Part shown: piece after piece, positions 39,206-53,986 of the stretch
Layout of the letters: each line of letters begins with the position of its first letter
How positions within the stretch are numbered: the first letter of the stretch is position 1
Position numbers and translations under genes: made by a program
The notes under the pieces: generated by a model
The model's database searches: none
What the model was told of the DNA's origin: nothing
What the model saw: the letters and a program-made list of their open reading frames with translations, nothing else
Assembly: GCA_964035795.1 (NCBI GenBank)
Contig: OZ038326.1
Coordinates: 2,700,916 to 2,764,915 of the forward strand
Origin: Pterobdella sp. o SKG-2022
Taxonomy: Eukaryota; Annelida; Clitellata; Hirudinida; Piscicolidae
DNA: 64,000 nucleotides
Direction: 5' to 3'

Positions 39206-39391
39206 TTATACCCTTAGAGAATTCTATTGTGGTATATTAATCAACAGTGAGTATTTATTATTTATTAGGCTTGTTAAATATTCTGTGTCTAAAGTGGTTG
39301 GTGTCGTTAAGGATCCTGATTGAAATGAATGGTTATAAAAGAAGCATTCGTTCAGGGATTGGAGTTCTCAATAAATGAATGAGAATAAGCA

Positions 39392-39582
<191 letters not shown>

Positions 39583-42028
39583 GACTAGAAGCATAATAAT
39601 GTTTTAAATAATAGATCGACTCATGTTTTGTTTTAAAGTTTGAATAAATCACAATAAAGCTTTTAAAGAAATATTCATAAAAATCATAGAAACTAAAGAA
39701 AATTCTATAAATTTAAGTTAAAAAAAATGAAAAACTTTTTTAATCACAGTTAAATTGATTTTATCATTTGTCTACTATTATTTTTTTATTCTTAAAACTT
39801 TTATAATTATTTAAAGAACAAAAAACCTACCCCACATAGGACATAGAGCCAAGAGTAGAAAACGCAAAAAGACCAACATCCTGCTATTTTGTTAAAATTG
39901 ATTTATATTATAATGTTAGGCGATTGCTATTTTGATTATTTTTATTATATATTTTTCAAAATATTTTTCAATGTTTTTAAAAGATCGAGTTATTGAGATT
40001 ATATGAAGCTTTTATTGTTGTCAATAACTCATTAAAACAGCAGTTTTTCTTCTCACAACGTTAAACAAAACCAAACTTGAACTTCACCAACGGTTTTTTC
40101 ATTGTCTCTTCTGCCTTATAAATTACCTCACAAATCTTTTTGTGTTATTTATGGTCATACCTCCATGGCATCATATGTTGAGTATATTGTATGTTTAAAC
40201 AAGCTTGCACCACTGTACCCTAGCTTGTATTAAAAGACTCGAAGTTTTATAGAATGTGTTTTAACACTGTCTTGTATTGTAGATAAGATACTGATAACAC
40301 GCCGAAGTTGCTTTGTTTGAAGTAGTTTTTAACAATAACCTAAATAATCGATATTAAAACTCCCAATTCAAAACAGCATAAAAACTGACAATACACAGAC
40401 AGTATACAAGTTCTTTTATTCAATGAGATTTTCCAAATTCCTTCCAAGTATTTAGACCCAAACACGCTCTATATGAAAAAATATAATTTAGAGGTTATTA
40501 GTTTGCTTTACGATTTTTATTATCCGTATTTTTTCCGCAGTCTTTCAGTTTTCTGTATCACTACATATAGATTGGTACACAAATACTAACCATATAGATT
40601 GCTCATATTGGCCTGGGACTACCCCATTTGCCACTGCGTAGCACAAGTATGGCAATGGATAAAAGCTAGTTTAGTGAGTTAAGTTTTTATTCCATGAAGT
40701 ATTTTTATTATATGTTGATTATATCATGAAAATGGAAACAAAAACAGTTTCCAATGAAATTAACAGATTATTAGCATGTATAGAGTTAATGACAACGCTT
40801 TTTAGCTTCATCGTAGTTGTTGTTAAAGATTTTGAAACTCATCTCTTACCAGTTCAAGATGAATATTTTATTTGCATCTTATTAAAACGTTGTTTAAGGT
40901 TTCACAAAAATGTCTGCTTCAAAAAGAACTATTCTCTATTGTCTTAAGGGCAGAAACTGAGACTTTGAGTCAAGCTGCCTACAGGGGCAACTAAGTTGTG
41001 TGTTTCTAAAAAGACCTCTTTCAACCAAGATTTGTTATGGTTTTTGAATTTTTCTAAATTGTTGATGTGTTTATGTAAAAGGATGATGTTGCAATAAGAG
41101 TCACTATTTCCACCATCACGTTTCAAAACTAAAAAAATCTATTGAAAGTCACAAGAAAACGCGTTATATCATGATTAATTTCATTTTATTTTGAAAATTT
41201 TTTTTTAAATTATCATTTCAGCTGATCATTCAAGTATGAGATACTCGTTAAAAATCCTGAAATATCATTAAAAGAGATTAAAAAACATTTATTCCCCATC
41301 AAATAAAAACCATTGAAATTTTTAAATACACAAATCAAAAAATTCAAAAAATTTTCATGACTGACAGGTTTAAAAATCTACACAATAGCGTGCTGTAAAA
41401 CTTATCAATTGAACAGAGCCCCTAATGGTTGACTTGCTACTCTATTATAATTATGAAAAATACTTTCATAAAAATTTAAAGCTTGAAATGTCTGCTAGTT
41501 TTAACAAGTAAATTGAACAATACTAACTACAAAATCAAAACGAAGCTTTTGGCAATGACTTATATGTTTTGTAATAAGAGAGTTCATCAAACTTAATCTG
41601 TTGAACCCGATAATTATATCGCAAAATATAACTCGTCTTTGCAGCACTGATTCGCATTAAAACGATTTTTATGAGATTTGAATTGGTTCAAACTCTATTA
41701 AACATTATTTTATACTTCATACATATATCAAAAATCAATAAAAAATTTTTAATTTGAGCTTTAATCACTTTTTTGATGGCTTCTTTTGAAAGGTCTAAAA
41801 GGAGAAAAGGCCATGTAGTAGGCAATTGGTAAAAGAATATTTGTCGCAGAATAAATCTTCAAAAACTAAGAATAAAATGGAACTTTAAAAATGTTACATT
41901 GTTTAACGAAAAGCTTTATAATAAAAACTGTGTTCAAAAATCTCTTAATTTTACTTTAGCTCAAAAAATATGTAGGAAATGAAAAAATTATTTTTATGAT
42001 ATTAAAAGTGAATTTTGTGAAAAAAGAA

Positions 42029-45000
42029 TCAAAAAATGGCAAAACTTTGCTTTGACTGCCTCTTTTTGAAGATTCTAGGTAAGTACATCACAAGATGTTT
42101 GATTTTTGTCGAAATCGAAACAATAAGACAAGTATGGGTTAAAAACTTTGATAAAGTAAACAGAATGAAATGGAATAGAATAAACGCCATAATGATGACA
42201 TAGTGACTAATACTAGTCCCGATCTCCAACCAACTTCCTGAATCTTTGATCAAAAAGAAAAAATGGCACGCTGTAAAGTCTGATATAATGATCAAGAGCA
42301 AGAAAAATGGGTAAGCAGGAATTTTAATTGTGATTTGAATAGCTTGGAAAAAACATGAAACTAGTTGTAAAGGGTTAAAAATTTTTAGAATACATAAAAA
42401 GCCCATTACAAAAGGGTTAAATACTGAAACAAAAGCCAATATAGAAATGGGATTGAAGCTATTGATTGAAGCTATATTTCCAGTTCCAAAGAACGAATAG
42501 ATAAGAAAAAACAAATAGAAACAAGCCCGACGCACGTCTTCACGTTTTAGTTTTCTTTCATCCGTCCCATTCTCACTAAATGAATATTCTCTAAACTCTC
42601 TATCACCTTCCTTACATTCAAACACTAACCAAGAAAAACACAATAAACACAACACTAGGTAGAACAAACTCTCATGATCTATAGACAAGAGCACTTGAGG
42701 AGCACAGAAGGACATAGAAATTGACAACATTCGTACTTTTATGTTGCTTGGCAGAAGCAATGGCAGAGTAAAAGACATCCCTGGGTAGCATGTTTGTGAG
42801 TATTTTGAATAGAAAAAAATAATTATTAATGATAATTTAATCGTTATTCCTCAAATTATCAAAGAATCAACAGAGGTTCTTTGTAAAGAAATCTTGAAAT
42901 CGAAATTGAAGATAATCAATGGAAAGTTAAAGAAACCTAAAATCATCCAGCTGAAAGAGTGCATATTGAAATATGAGGGGGATGGAGACTTGTTGTCTTC
43001 TCTTTGTTTCACAAACCACCACACCAAATAGCCTGATAACCCTATCAAAATCAATTGCAGTCTTAAGACAACAGGTATTGTCCTAATTTTTCCATAGATT
43101 CTGTTGAATAAAAAAACAAATAAAATTATTTTAAGATTTTTTTTTGAAAGCAAATTACAGCACATAATTTTCAAAAAGTTAATATAATATAACCATTAAA
43201 ATTTGAATAAAAATAAATAAATTTTTTCATGCAAATAATAAAAAAAATTATTTTAGAAAATTTCTACAATTTTTATAATTCTTTATCCCACCTCCATAAA
43301 ACAACTCCGAAACAAGCAAGAGCTAGCAAACATGATAGGTAACTGTGTGTCAATTATGCTATTTATTTCTTTGTGGTTCTGTAAGCTTAATATGAATGTC
43401 TAACATGAACGTGTTTTTATGTTGATTATTATATTTATGAAATTATTAAAAATATTTTTTATAAAATTAAATATAAATCTACCATCAATTATTGTATTTT
43501 AGTTTAAAACTTTGTTTCTTAGAGACATCTCGTTTTTTTTTTAAATTAAAATTTCCGTCATTTTTATGTTTAGGATTCTTAATTAACAAAAAAAATTAAT
43601 TTTTTGGAAAACAAAATTTATAACTAACACGTGGTTGTAATTGGATATTTTTTCAACGGTAGGTAGGAGAGGAAAGATGCAAGAAACAACACATGAGAAG
43701 AAAAACAGGTAATGTTTCTGTGATTATTTTCCATTATTCAACGTTCAAGTTTATTTTCAAATATCATAATTTTTATATTTTTATTGGGTTGATAAAATGT
43801 CAAGATTTTTAAGTATGCAGTTTTGGTATAAATTAAAAATGGGATTGAAACGATAATGAAGGTGACAAAAACTCAAAAACTTCAGAAAATTATCAATAAA
43901 CTTTAAAGAGTTTAATTAAAAGTTCATCGATGTTTTTGTTAAATACAATTTGCGTAAGTATCCACTTACTTTGGCTAGAGCCCATACAGACATACTCAGA
44001 ATCACAGCAGTGAGAACTTCTCTTTGAGAAAAACTTAAGACCTTTAGAAGTATATAAATATTCCAATGTTTTTTATACAGTGATGTTTTTTGCCATTTTC
44101 ACTAATGCTGACTGTAAAAACCATTAGGCTAAAAAATTTATCAATTTCATGAAGAAATTCGATTTTTACATAACCAAAAAAACATCAAACTGATTATATA
44201 TATAAACAAAAATTAGTATAAAGATTGATTTAATATTAAAAAACCTACCATGGCTTCAATGAACAAGACGAGGATAAGAATATAAAGGATATTCTCACTC
44301 AAGATCTTCAACAACTTCCACAGTAATTTACCTCTTGAAATTCAGAAATTTTATTTTATGTTGAATTGTGTTTCAACAAGAAACCAAAACTAGCGTATTT
44401 TTTTATTAAAAGGTTTTCTCTCATGAGCCATAATCACCTTGAGACGGCCATGTACCACATACACAGGGAAGTCAAGAAGTAGACATAATGCATTGATGGT
44501 CGGGATTGGGCTTGAAAAATACTCGTTAACAAGATCAAATTCAACAGCTTATTAATTTATTATTATGAAGTGAGCATAGAAAATTTTTAAAAAGAGATAT
44601 AAAAAATACTAAATATGACTGAACGGTTATTATATAGAGCTATGATATGACCATTAACACACCAACCATACAAGCAAAAAACAAGGATGACAGTCATAAA
44701 CATGAAAACTAAATTGATGCTTCTTTGCGTTTTTTGAGAAAATTGAGACAAGAGATGACTTTGAAAGTATTTTTGAGGTCCTTCGTTATACAAACTCTTT
44801 TGATGTTCTTTATTATCTGTAGGTCAATGATTTAATAAGATATACCAATAGAAAAAAAACACTATGTACTTCTCAATCAAAACTTCACGGAATTCATCTT
44901 GAAAAAAACAAACACAAAGTTTTTATTTACTTATTACACAAAGCATTTCTTAAGACATGTTGCATTATCAAGTGATAATAATATACTAAATGTTGTCTTA

Positions 45001-48000
45001 TATTTCTACTACTGTGTACCTCTCTCTAGATTATGTTGCAGAAGTAGGGAGGCAATGTAAAACATCCAGCCCACATAACTGAGACACACGCATAGGCTGG
45101 TCGATATTTAGTTGTTGGAGAACGATATTTTAATTCATTTCTATGAAGTTTTAGTCGTTTATTTATATTAATTCACTTAGGGTTTTTATTCACCTGATTC
45201 TGAAGCTACCTTTCTAAATATCTTTTTCTTTCTATTCAATTAAAAATTACTCAAAAATCTATATATATCTAATCCATCTACTGATCTATTTTTCTAACGT
45301 TCAGATAAAGTTTAATAGGTACCCCAGCTGGCTTCTCTCGTAACTGTGGTAATACCGCACACCGTCCAGAATACTTGCCATTAAATCTCGCCCGAATGAT
45401 ATCTAAATTATTATTCAACTCTTTAAAGACAGCTTAATGGGCTTACAAAAACTATTTAAGAAATTTTACGTTAATTTGTGAGTTTTTCGTAGATTTAGTA
45501 AGCAAAACAGCTAGAAAACCGCATAAATCAACGTAAAATTTTTGAATAGATTATCATTGTTATTTTCTCGAGTTTTCTTGTAATTTTTCTTTATCATAGT
45601 TATAAAATAATGATATAAAAACATGGGAGTTCATGAAAGAATCTTTACCACGTATAGAAAATCTTTTTTCTTCAGTAAAACATCCATTTTTTGTACTCGA
45701 AATGTCTAGGTATTGATTTATGGGTATATTTCAGCAGTTAAGTTTTTTCAGGTAATTAATAATGAAATTTGTTTGAAATATTCAAAGTTCTCACAATTTC
45801 TTGATGTAGTCTGTAAAGATGGAAGTATGGTTGAAAGTAAAAAGTTATTTAATTTTTGAACAAAAATAATCAAAATCGCAAAAAAAACATGAAACCTGAA
45901 CGGAGAGAAAAATATTGAAAAAGTTGTTGATTTTTTTTCGATCATTTTCGCCTTTAAATTATAATGTCAAAAGCTTTTAAATATTACCAGAGAGTTATTT
46001 GAGGGCTTTGTAATCTCAGTTTTAATATTGAATCATGAAATATCAACGAATTCAATATAGTTAAAAATCCTTAAAAACAATGATAGTCTTTTCAAATAAA
46101 CAGTAATGTATACTTCATAAGTCAATCTTTTCATTATAGAATAATATGGATAAAAGCTTAAGAACTTGTTTTAAATGAAATACACATAGGTGCGAAAATC
46201 TTGCCCTTTTGAAAAAGCTCTGTATTTTATTTCAAATCTTTACTACACAAAAAGCTGCTAGTGCGTGGTATTAAGCATTTACCTTGTATTGCTCATACAG
46301 CTGCTTAATATTGGTGAAGACGCTGTGGGCTTTAAACTCCTCATTGGCATCCAAGATCTCAAAAGGAACTATGCCCTGTTTCAAGTAGAATTGGAATTAA
46401 TTTTGTTGAGTTTTCATTTTCTGGAGTGGTTTTTTTATAAAGCAGCACAAAAATACAAGTGCTGGAATATTTTTTAGACCGGGATTTGAACTTCGCACTA
46501 AACCTTCTGGAAAACAGAATTTTTTTTAATAAACCACAAACCACTCACAACAGACTGCAAAGAAATGGGCAGACCAAGAAGTGTCGACATGAGAACACAT
46601 ATGTCTGCCTGTTGTGAAGAGCATCATTCAAACATTCTTAAATTCACATGTACTTCAAATGTTAAAAACGATGCATTTGAGATCATTTTAAAAATCATCT
46701 CTATAGGGAATTTCAAATCAAAAATATTTTCACCCAAACAAAGATGTTGTAAATTCTTAAAAACTTTATAATCAACTCAAAAATTTTGACTAGATCAACC
46801 CTATACCCAACCTGTTGAAGATCATAGGGATGTGACAAGGGATCAGTCCCGGGCTTCTTGACACCAGCCCCCCATGCTATGAATGGTGTTTGTGTCTCTG
46901 CAGGGCTCCCAGCTCCATGCGATCCTGTTTTGTTCGTATATATAATGATGCTTTTTTTATAATGATTATTATTTTTGAAATGACATACTCTTGTGATTAA
47001 ATTTATAAGACCTAAAGAAGTTCCTATTGCAAATGCCTGTATAAAAAAGAACTTACATATATTATAGAGTAATCAGCATTTGATAAGAAGTTTTATGTGA
47101 GTTAATTGAGTTTTACCTTTATAAAGAGCTAATACGTTGCACTCATTGAAAAGTTACAAATAAAAATGGAAATATAACTAAACTAAAATAAAACCTTATT
47201 TATATGGGAAATACGAAAGATTAATTGAAAATTAATAAGCTAAGACTAAAACAAACCTCAACTAAACTGAACCACCATTTTATAAAAGATAATATGATGA
47301 ACTCATTGAGAATCAATTAAAACTTAAACCGAAACGGAATTAGTACAAACAAAACCAAACCATCATGAGAAATACGATAAAAACCATGAAAATTAACTAA
47401 AACCGAAACATACCCCAGTCAGTCATGCCGTGATCAGACGTAAATATGTACGAGGTTTTTCCATCGTTGTCAAAAAGGTTTTCCATCACTTCCACCACCT
47501 GTTTGACCCCTCTATCCACTACTCTCAAACCCTTTCTATAATCGCTGGAAAGTATCAAAGAATTTGTATATAATAGTTGGTTGAGGTGCTTATAAGAGTT
47601 GGTTTTTCTTCAAGTTGAAGCATTGAAAACAAAATTTTGTTGATAAACTATTTAGAGCTTTGCGTTGGTTTTTTTTTATTTTTATACTATAATTTTCGTA
47701 TAGGGAAATTCAACAAAACAAGGTTATATTGAGTGGTGTTGATAACCTTCAAAACTCAAATTCATGTAATATAATATAAACCAAATCTTTTTTATAGTCC
47801 GTTTTTCCTTACAAAGGCTTGGGTCCCCATAATGTTTGACAAAACAAGATTAGCTAGAAAATATCTAGTCTTCAAAATTCGAAGGATTATTTAGTGAAAT
47901 TTGACAAAAGGAATCTCAACTTAAATATTGTGATGTATAACAAAAATTACTACCTGGAGCGTGGTTTGTCTACATGGCCTGTCGTATCAAGTGCTAGCAA

Positions 48001-50229
48001 ATGGAGAAAAAATATCAAGCCATCTGATTCTTTCAAGCGGTTTTTCATTGTTTCATTTACAAGATGTTGTTGTAAATATGCCTGTGTGAAATTTTTTCAT
48101 GTGACAACCGCATTTGTTAAATCAAAGATGAAAATAAATTGCGTAGATAAAGGAATTTAGAATAAAGATAGATCAATTTAAAATTTTCTATAAACTTTCT
48201 ATGGATTCCTAGACAAATGGATGATTTTAATACAATGGTAACTTACAACAAACTCTTTGAAGACCCATGTATCCAAAGCAGTGAAATCGCTCTTGGCGAA
48301 GCTCTCAGTTTCAGACGGATAAGTATGAATTAAGACTCGGTTTTCTACACTTCCTGAGTGTTGGTAATTGAATAAAATCAAACATTGAATAAAATTTTCA
48401 ATATTCATATGAGATTATGCTGTTCTTCTCTACGAATTAAAATGTCGGCCATGATAGCGAATGTTTATACAACAAATGACGAGGATAATGATGAAAAAAC
48501 AAATAAAATGGATTTAAAAACTATGGAATTAATAAAAAATGATGGAATAAAAGTTGAAAGGTTGTTAAGCAAACCCTTGGAAAACATGGGAAGGATATCG
48601 GGACTCCCCCAAGCCAGTGTCTGCTTCGACTGATTAAAAACAGAGTCGAACTCTACCGGGTTTTCCTTCCAACCTTGAAATAGATTATGATAACTGAGTA
48701 TGAAATGAGGATATTTTAGTGAACTAATGCTCTGTCGCTTAGTGAAAGGATCATGAGTAACGTTAATTTGAGATTTTTGTAAAAACAGATTATAAATACA
48801 GTAATGAATTTCTAGCAAAAAATTTTTTGTAAAAATAACGTTTCACTAATCAAAAATGTTTAATAATAAAAATACAAAAATTCCAATAGCGAAAAATATC
48901 AGTTATGGGCCAGTTGCAACCTTTAGTGACAGCACTGACGTCTTCATAGAAGCCGGCAATCATGGCTACATGGCCAGGTCTGGACTCCGTGGGAACTCTG
49001 GTATGGGAGATTCCCCACCTACCTTTTTTCTCCATCACATTTCTGCGGAAGTTAATGAAGGTGGTTGAATTTTTTTATTGTTCTAGTTTCAAATTTTTCA
49101 AAAAAAAATCACTTCAAAGCTGGGGTTTAAAATTATTTATTTTGATTATAAGTATGTCGAAAAAAAAAGTAGAATGAAATTATGTTGAAAAAAAATTAAA
49201 TTTTTGATAAGTTTAGTTTTATCATTAAACGTTGGCACTCTTAAAATTAGTCTTTTTTATGGGTTTGTAGCCTAGCGCTTTTCAACATTACGGGACTGGG
49301 CTTACAAAAGTTATTGATAAGATTATAGTAAAATAAATAAATCTTTACTCGGTTTCATTTCATGTTTGCCGACGAAAATTGGTCTACTAAAATCAATAAT
49401 TATATAAATAGCTTTCTACTTTGTAAGATAACATCAATCCAAACGATTATTTCATTGACATTTTTTTCGATTGCTTTATTCTCAGAAAATGTCACTTCGG
49501 GTTTTTAAGATAAATACTACTTGTGCATTGAAGATAATAATATAGTTTCAAATTTTCAAAAAAATTACCATTTTTAAATTGAAAATCCAGATCAAAAATC
49601 TAACCTTAAGAGTTGTCGAGGCCGAATTTGAAGGAAGAATGCAACGATGTTATTAAAATACACGTGTTGATTTTCTTTCATTAAAAACTTACTTGCAATA
49701 TTTTTTTTTGAAACAGAGTTTTAACAATAATTTTTTATGGATGATTGGTATAGAAATATATAAATAAGCTTGATATTTTAATTTATATTTGTATAAAGTT
49801 TCTATTCAGTAATGTTTCTTGAAAAGAGGTAATTTAGAAATTTTAATTTTTCAACTTTTGTGAACTCTTGAAAAATTTTTTTGCAAAATAAAAAAAATAA
49901 GATAATTTTAAAACTTTCTTTATTTTTCGCATGAACTAGCTGTTTTAAGCGACTAACTTGTAAATTATTTTATGAAACAGCAAAATTAACTAAAAAAGCA
50001 TGAAAAACCTTAAAAAAGGGTTGTTGGATTTATTCAAGTATAGGTTAAACACACTGTCAGCTCTGAGCCCATCGGAACTGAAAAGAACCAGTCTTTTGGA
50101 TGGGGGAGCCAGAAGGTTTGTGTGGTGTGGTACTCCGTGAATTATGGGTGAAGTGAAATAAATGTCGAAAATTGAATAAAACAGCACAATATGAAGTAAA
50201 AAACCAATGGTTAATAGTTTCCAATTCAT
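42029..50229 (-). CDS. PIGN: GPI ethanolamine phosphate transferase 1 (PIG-N), complete
   Basis: Adds ethanolamine phosphate to the first mannose of GPI precursors in the ER. Exons (minus): 50229-50009, 49042-48921, 48673-48575, 48353-48247, 48081-47954, 47544-47414, 46924-46812, 46608-46549, 46375-46283, 45951-45896, 45810-45795, 45705-45649, 45402-45323, 45096-45020, 44816-44672, 44510-44446, 44331-44249, 44041-43970, 43717-43629, 43342-43292, 43100-42937, 42780-42029. The sum is 2781 nt, 926 residues in one frame; human PIGN has about 931. The alkaline-phosphatase-like lumenal half shows [37 protein letters not shown] and [14 protein letters not shown] (catalytic Thr, metal ligands). Multiple membrane segments follow, ending in [13 protein letters not shown] and [13 protein letters not shown]. 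Exons 45810-45795 (16 nt) and the 44446 donor are the least certain. Confidence 0.93.
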
Positions 50230-50451
50230 TTTAGATTTTATTGCAACAGGTAAGCTTTTAAAAAGCTCTTATGTTTTACTTTTAGTCTAAAATAAAATGA
50301 TGTAGAATTTATTTTTGTTTTTTTTGTTTGAAATAATAAAAAAAACTCATTTTTTATCTTTAAAAATTTTTTTACATATTCAAAGATTAATTTATGTTTT
50401 AAGTTATCATTAAATGGTCAATCAGCTGATGAAAAAAAGTTAAAAAATAAA
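50230..50451. promoter_or_regulatory. Bidirectional promoter region, PIGN / CYHR1
   Basis: The two start codons are divergent and 222 bp apart, so one short region must drive both. It contains an E-box-like CAGCTG at about 50424. A strong plus-strand donor (GCAACAG/GTAAGC) ends at 50249, which would suit a 5' UTR intron of CYHR1 starting close to PIGN exon 1. I see no TATA box in a convincing place. Confidence 0.6.
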
Positions 50452-53038
50452 ATGGCTGAAAGTGCGACGGAATTGCATAGTGAAAGCAATGTTAGACTAG
50501 AGTCGTCTTCAAATTCTTCGTTAGAAGTTGAAGCAAAAAGGTTTAATTCAGAAAGAAAATACACATATTAAATAAAACTTTGTTCAATCAATAATGCAAC
50601 AAATGTATCCATAGGTTTCGTGGCATGAATACAAAACGATTATTAAGCCATTTTATTATGAGTTTTTGTAAAATTTTAAATGTGAATGTTTAGGTTTAAG
50701 CCAAACGACTACGAAAAAGAGCATCCCTTAGAGGAGCGTTTGTTAGAGGTTTTGTGTTGTGTGGTGTGTCTCGATCTGCCAAACATCAGTATCTTCCAGG
50801 TAATATGAGAATGCAGCGTTTTTGATTTGGTATTTTGAGCTGGAAACCATTTATTATACAAATCCTTACAAATATATTTTAAAATTGAATATTATTTAAA
50901 ATTAGCAAATTTATTTATTACAAACAGTATTTTGTAGAAATTAAATAAAATTTCATTGATTATTTGCGACTTATGCCATTTTTTTGGGCAACCAAATAAA
51001 CAGCATTTGATTAAACTCCATCATAGTGCAGCAATGGACACCTGATGTGTGTGAGTTGCTTGAACCACCTGCTGGCAGACTCTCGCATAAAAGATGAAGA
51101 TGCTACTTGTCCTCAATGTCGATGTGAAATCAGCAGAAACCAATGTATCAGAAACCTAGCTGTGGAGAAGGCCATCTCCGAGCTACCTGCTCCTTGTAGT
51201 TTTTGTGGAAAACAAATGCCGAGATCAACACTTCTGAACCATGAAAAAAACATTTGCAGTGAAAGGTGAGAAAGATTTTTTAAAACATATTTTAATATCT
51301 TTTGATTAAGAACTTTCCAATGAGCTGGGTATTAATATGACATATTAATGGTTTGTTTTGCAAATCAAATACACTATAAATCTTTTCATTAATCTGCAGT
51401 TTTATACAATGACAGTACAAAATAGTTTTGTTTTTGAATATATAAATGCTTTTATAAAAATATATTTCAATACAATTGTGCAACTGATACCCTTTAAAAG
51501 CACTAGAGAGCTATTTCTTTTCAGGTTGGTGACATGTCAGTACTTAATACTGGGTTGCAAGTGGAATGATAAAGTGAGCTTGGCTAACAAGCACAAAGAA
51601 GAGTGTCTCTACTCCAAAAAAATAGGTTCATTTTCCTATTTATTATAATCTATAACGTTTTTCCAATATGGTTGTTTATCTACCTATCTTCCTTTATGGT
51701 TGGCCTCTTGAATGGTATCTAGCTGAAATATATCTAACTATTAAACTATAAATTTTTCAATAAACTTCATTTTTGGCATAGGATAACAGGCTATAAATTT
51801 GATATTTGAGTTTAGTTTTCATTTATTGAACTTTCAATTTAATTTATTTCTTGTTTTTCACTTTATTCTAATAAAGATATATTTTATCTTATGATAAAAA
51901 CATGACATAAGTATCACTGGGGCATTGAAATATTTCTAACAGCTTTCAAGTAAAATAAATCCTAAAAATATTCAGGCCAAGAAGTGGTAGCATCGGTAGA
52001 CGATGTAATCAAACAGAAAGAAAAGGATTTCAATGTATATAGGTCTATCCATGACCTTCTGAGTTTCGAAAAAGTCACTCACGTGGGTGAGTTATCTCCA
52101 TTTTTGTGCACAAACTCCGCTATGTAGATTTTTAACCTTTGAGATAAATCCTCTTATAGTTAAATCTTTTATATACCTCGTATCTTATTTAAAATATAAA
52201 AAAAATTTCTTAAAAACCACTGGCAGATATACAACTAAGGCCATACAGAACTGATGAATACATACCAAAGCTGTATTACGAATCGAGTCGATTCAGCGCC
52301 CACAACTACCAGTGGCTGGTGAAGACAAGGGTGAATGAAAATGAAACCAGAAATCCTTTGCATTCGTACGTCAGAACACTTAGTTATCAACTCTGTCTCA
52401 AGTCAAAACCATCCTCTGAGTCTATCACTGTTGGTTTTTAATGATAATGCAGTTTTATAAATGATTAGGGACTTGAAACACGAGGTTCGAATTGAATGTT
52501 TTGAAGATTGGAACTTTTTGAGATCGTACTTTTACTCATCTACAATATAATTTAACCATAAATTTTTTATTTTTCATTCGCTTCCTCAAACTTTAAATTA
52601 ACCTTGATTAAAAGTGTAGAAAGCTCACTTAACCACCAAGGGTTCGTACGTGGCCATCAAAGGTCCTTATGGCATTGTACCCATAACTCCGGTCATCCAT
52701 GCATTCGAGTTATCAGCCGACAAGTCAGAAGCCGCCTACAAGTCAGTGGTTCAATGGGGTTTGATATAAGTCGTGTTATTTTCAAATTTCATTAGTATTT
52801 TAAGAGTTGTAGGGATAGTTATAAGCTGATGACAAATTATTATTATTATTGTGTGATCGTAACACTTTTAGGGGAGTTCTTACGCTTATCTTTTAGTATT
52901 GAACCTGTAAAACTAATTATTTTAATGCTTTACAGAGAATTAGTGCTGCCTGGCACAATGGATTGCAACAAACTCCTTGCCGCGAAGGTCATTTGTTTGA
53001 GATTGATACTAACAATGGCTTCAAATAATGACATTTGA
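50452..53038 (+). CDS. CYHR1: Cysteine and histidine-rich protein 1 (RING + TRAF-like), complete
   Basis: Orthologue of CYHR1 (ZTRAF1). Eight exons: 50452-50540, 50694-50799, 51027-51265, 51525-51625, 51976-52086, 52227-52429, 52620-52741, 52936-53038; 357 residues in one frame, as in animals. The N-terminus is short and acidic. The RING reads [32 protein letters not shown], then [14 protein letters not shown] second Cys/His region has [17 protein letters not shown] and [11 protein letters not shown] with HKEEC (TRAF-type fingers). The C-terminal part ([56 protein letters not shown]) is the conserved MATH-like half. Molecular role is not well defined; the vertebrate protein binds galectin-3. 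The donor at 52429 (ACT/gttggt) is weak but forced by phase. Confidence 0.93.
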
Positions 53039-53986
53039 ACCGGTGCGCGATATCTATTAATTATGCAAAATCATTGAAGATTTTGGAACCATTTCAATCT
53101 TTAAGTTGTTTTAGAATTAATATTTCTACCATTTTTATGGATATTTTTTCTTAGATAATTCGAAGTTTTTGCTCGATTTTGTTGATTTTTTTTAGCTTTT
53201 TTCTCGCTTCAAATTATAGTATTTGTTCCATTCTTGTTTAGTTTCAAGTTGTTTGTGCAGGCAAGTTAATGTTTGTGGTAATTTCATCGATACCCTTTTG
53301 AAAATAATATCCGGAATTTTTAACACCATTCATCTTTTCAAATTGACGTTTACAATTTTGAACCTTACACATAGCAATTAGCGATATTTTGAGAAATTTT
53401 CATCGAAATTGACATTTTCAATTTGTTCTTTGATCTTGGTTGAAACATATTTATAAACAATTTTCTAACTAGGCATTAATGATATTTACTCAAACTTGAA
53501 TTTCCTAGTCATATTAACATGTAGCTACCATGTTACTTACATATGAGCAACATAATTGGACCCGGTAGCAGATAATGATATTTTTATATGCTTATCACTT
53601 GATTTTATTGCACGTCTCATATACGGAGTGCGGGGTTTTCGTTAATAAAAAGGAAAAAACTTGCATATAGGAAATTATTTTTGAAAAAATCTTCTGTTAC
53701 CTCAGTATGGAAAAATTAATACTCACACAGTGATAAAGGTTTTGATTTTTATTAATATAAATAAATCTGCTTGAAAGTTAAAAAATAAAAGTTTTACCGA
53801 ACCTTCTATATTGGGCGTTTAACAAATTAGGTAATAGTTTTTCGAAGTTTCATTTTTATTCTGAGTATAACCAATATTTTTATTTAATTTTTCAGTTTTT
53901 TTATTCTTTCAATTTACAGTCTTGAAGTTTATTAAAAGGTAACTTTGCTACGAACTTTTCGCGATGTAAATTGTGTTATTTTTAAA
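53039..53986. other. Short intergenic region, CYHR1 to REEP
   Basis: AT-rich, same-strand spacer of about 0.95 kb. It holds the CYHR1 3' end and REEP upstream sequence. No repeat or extra exon recognised. Confidence 0.6.

Noticed and set aside
40726..41126. Overlapping plus and minus frames of 60-73 aa
   Set aside because: No recognisable homology, no convincing splice sites, and no link to a neighbouring gene.
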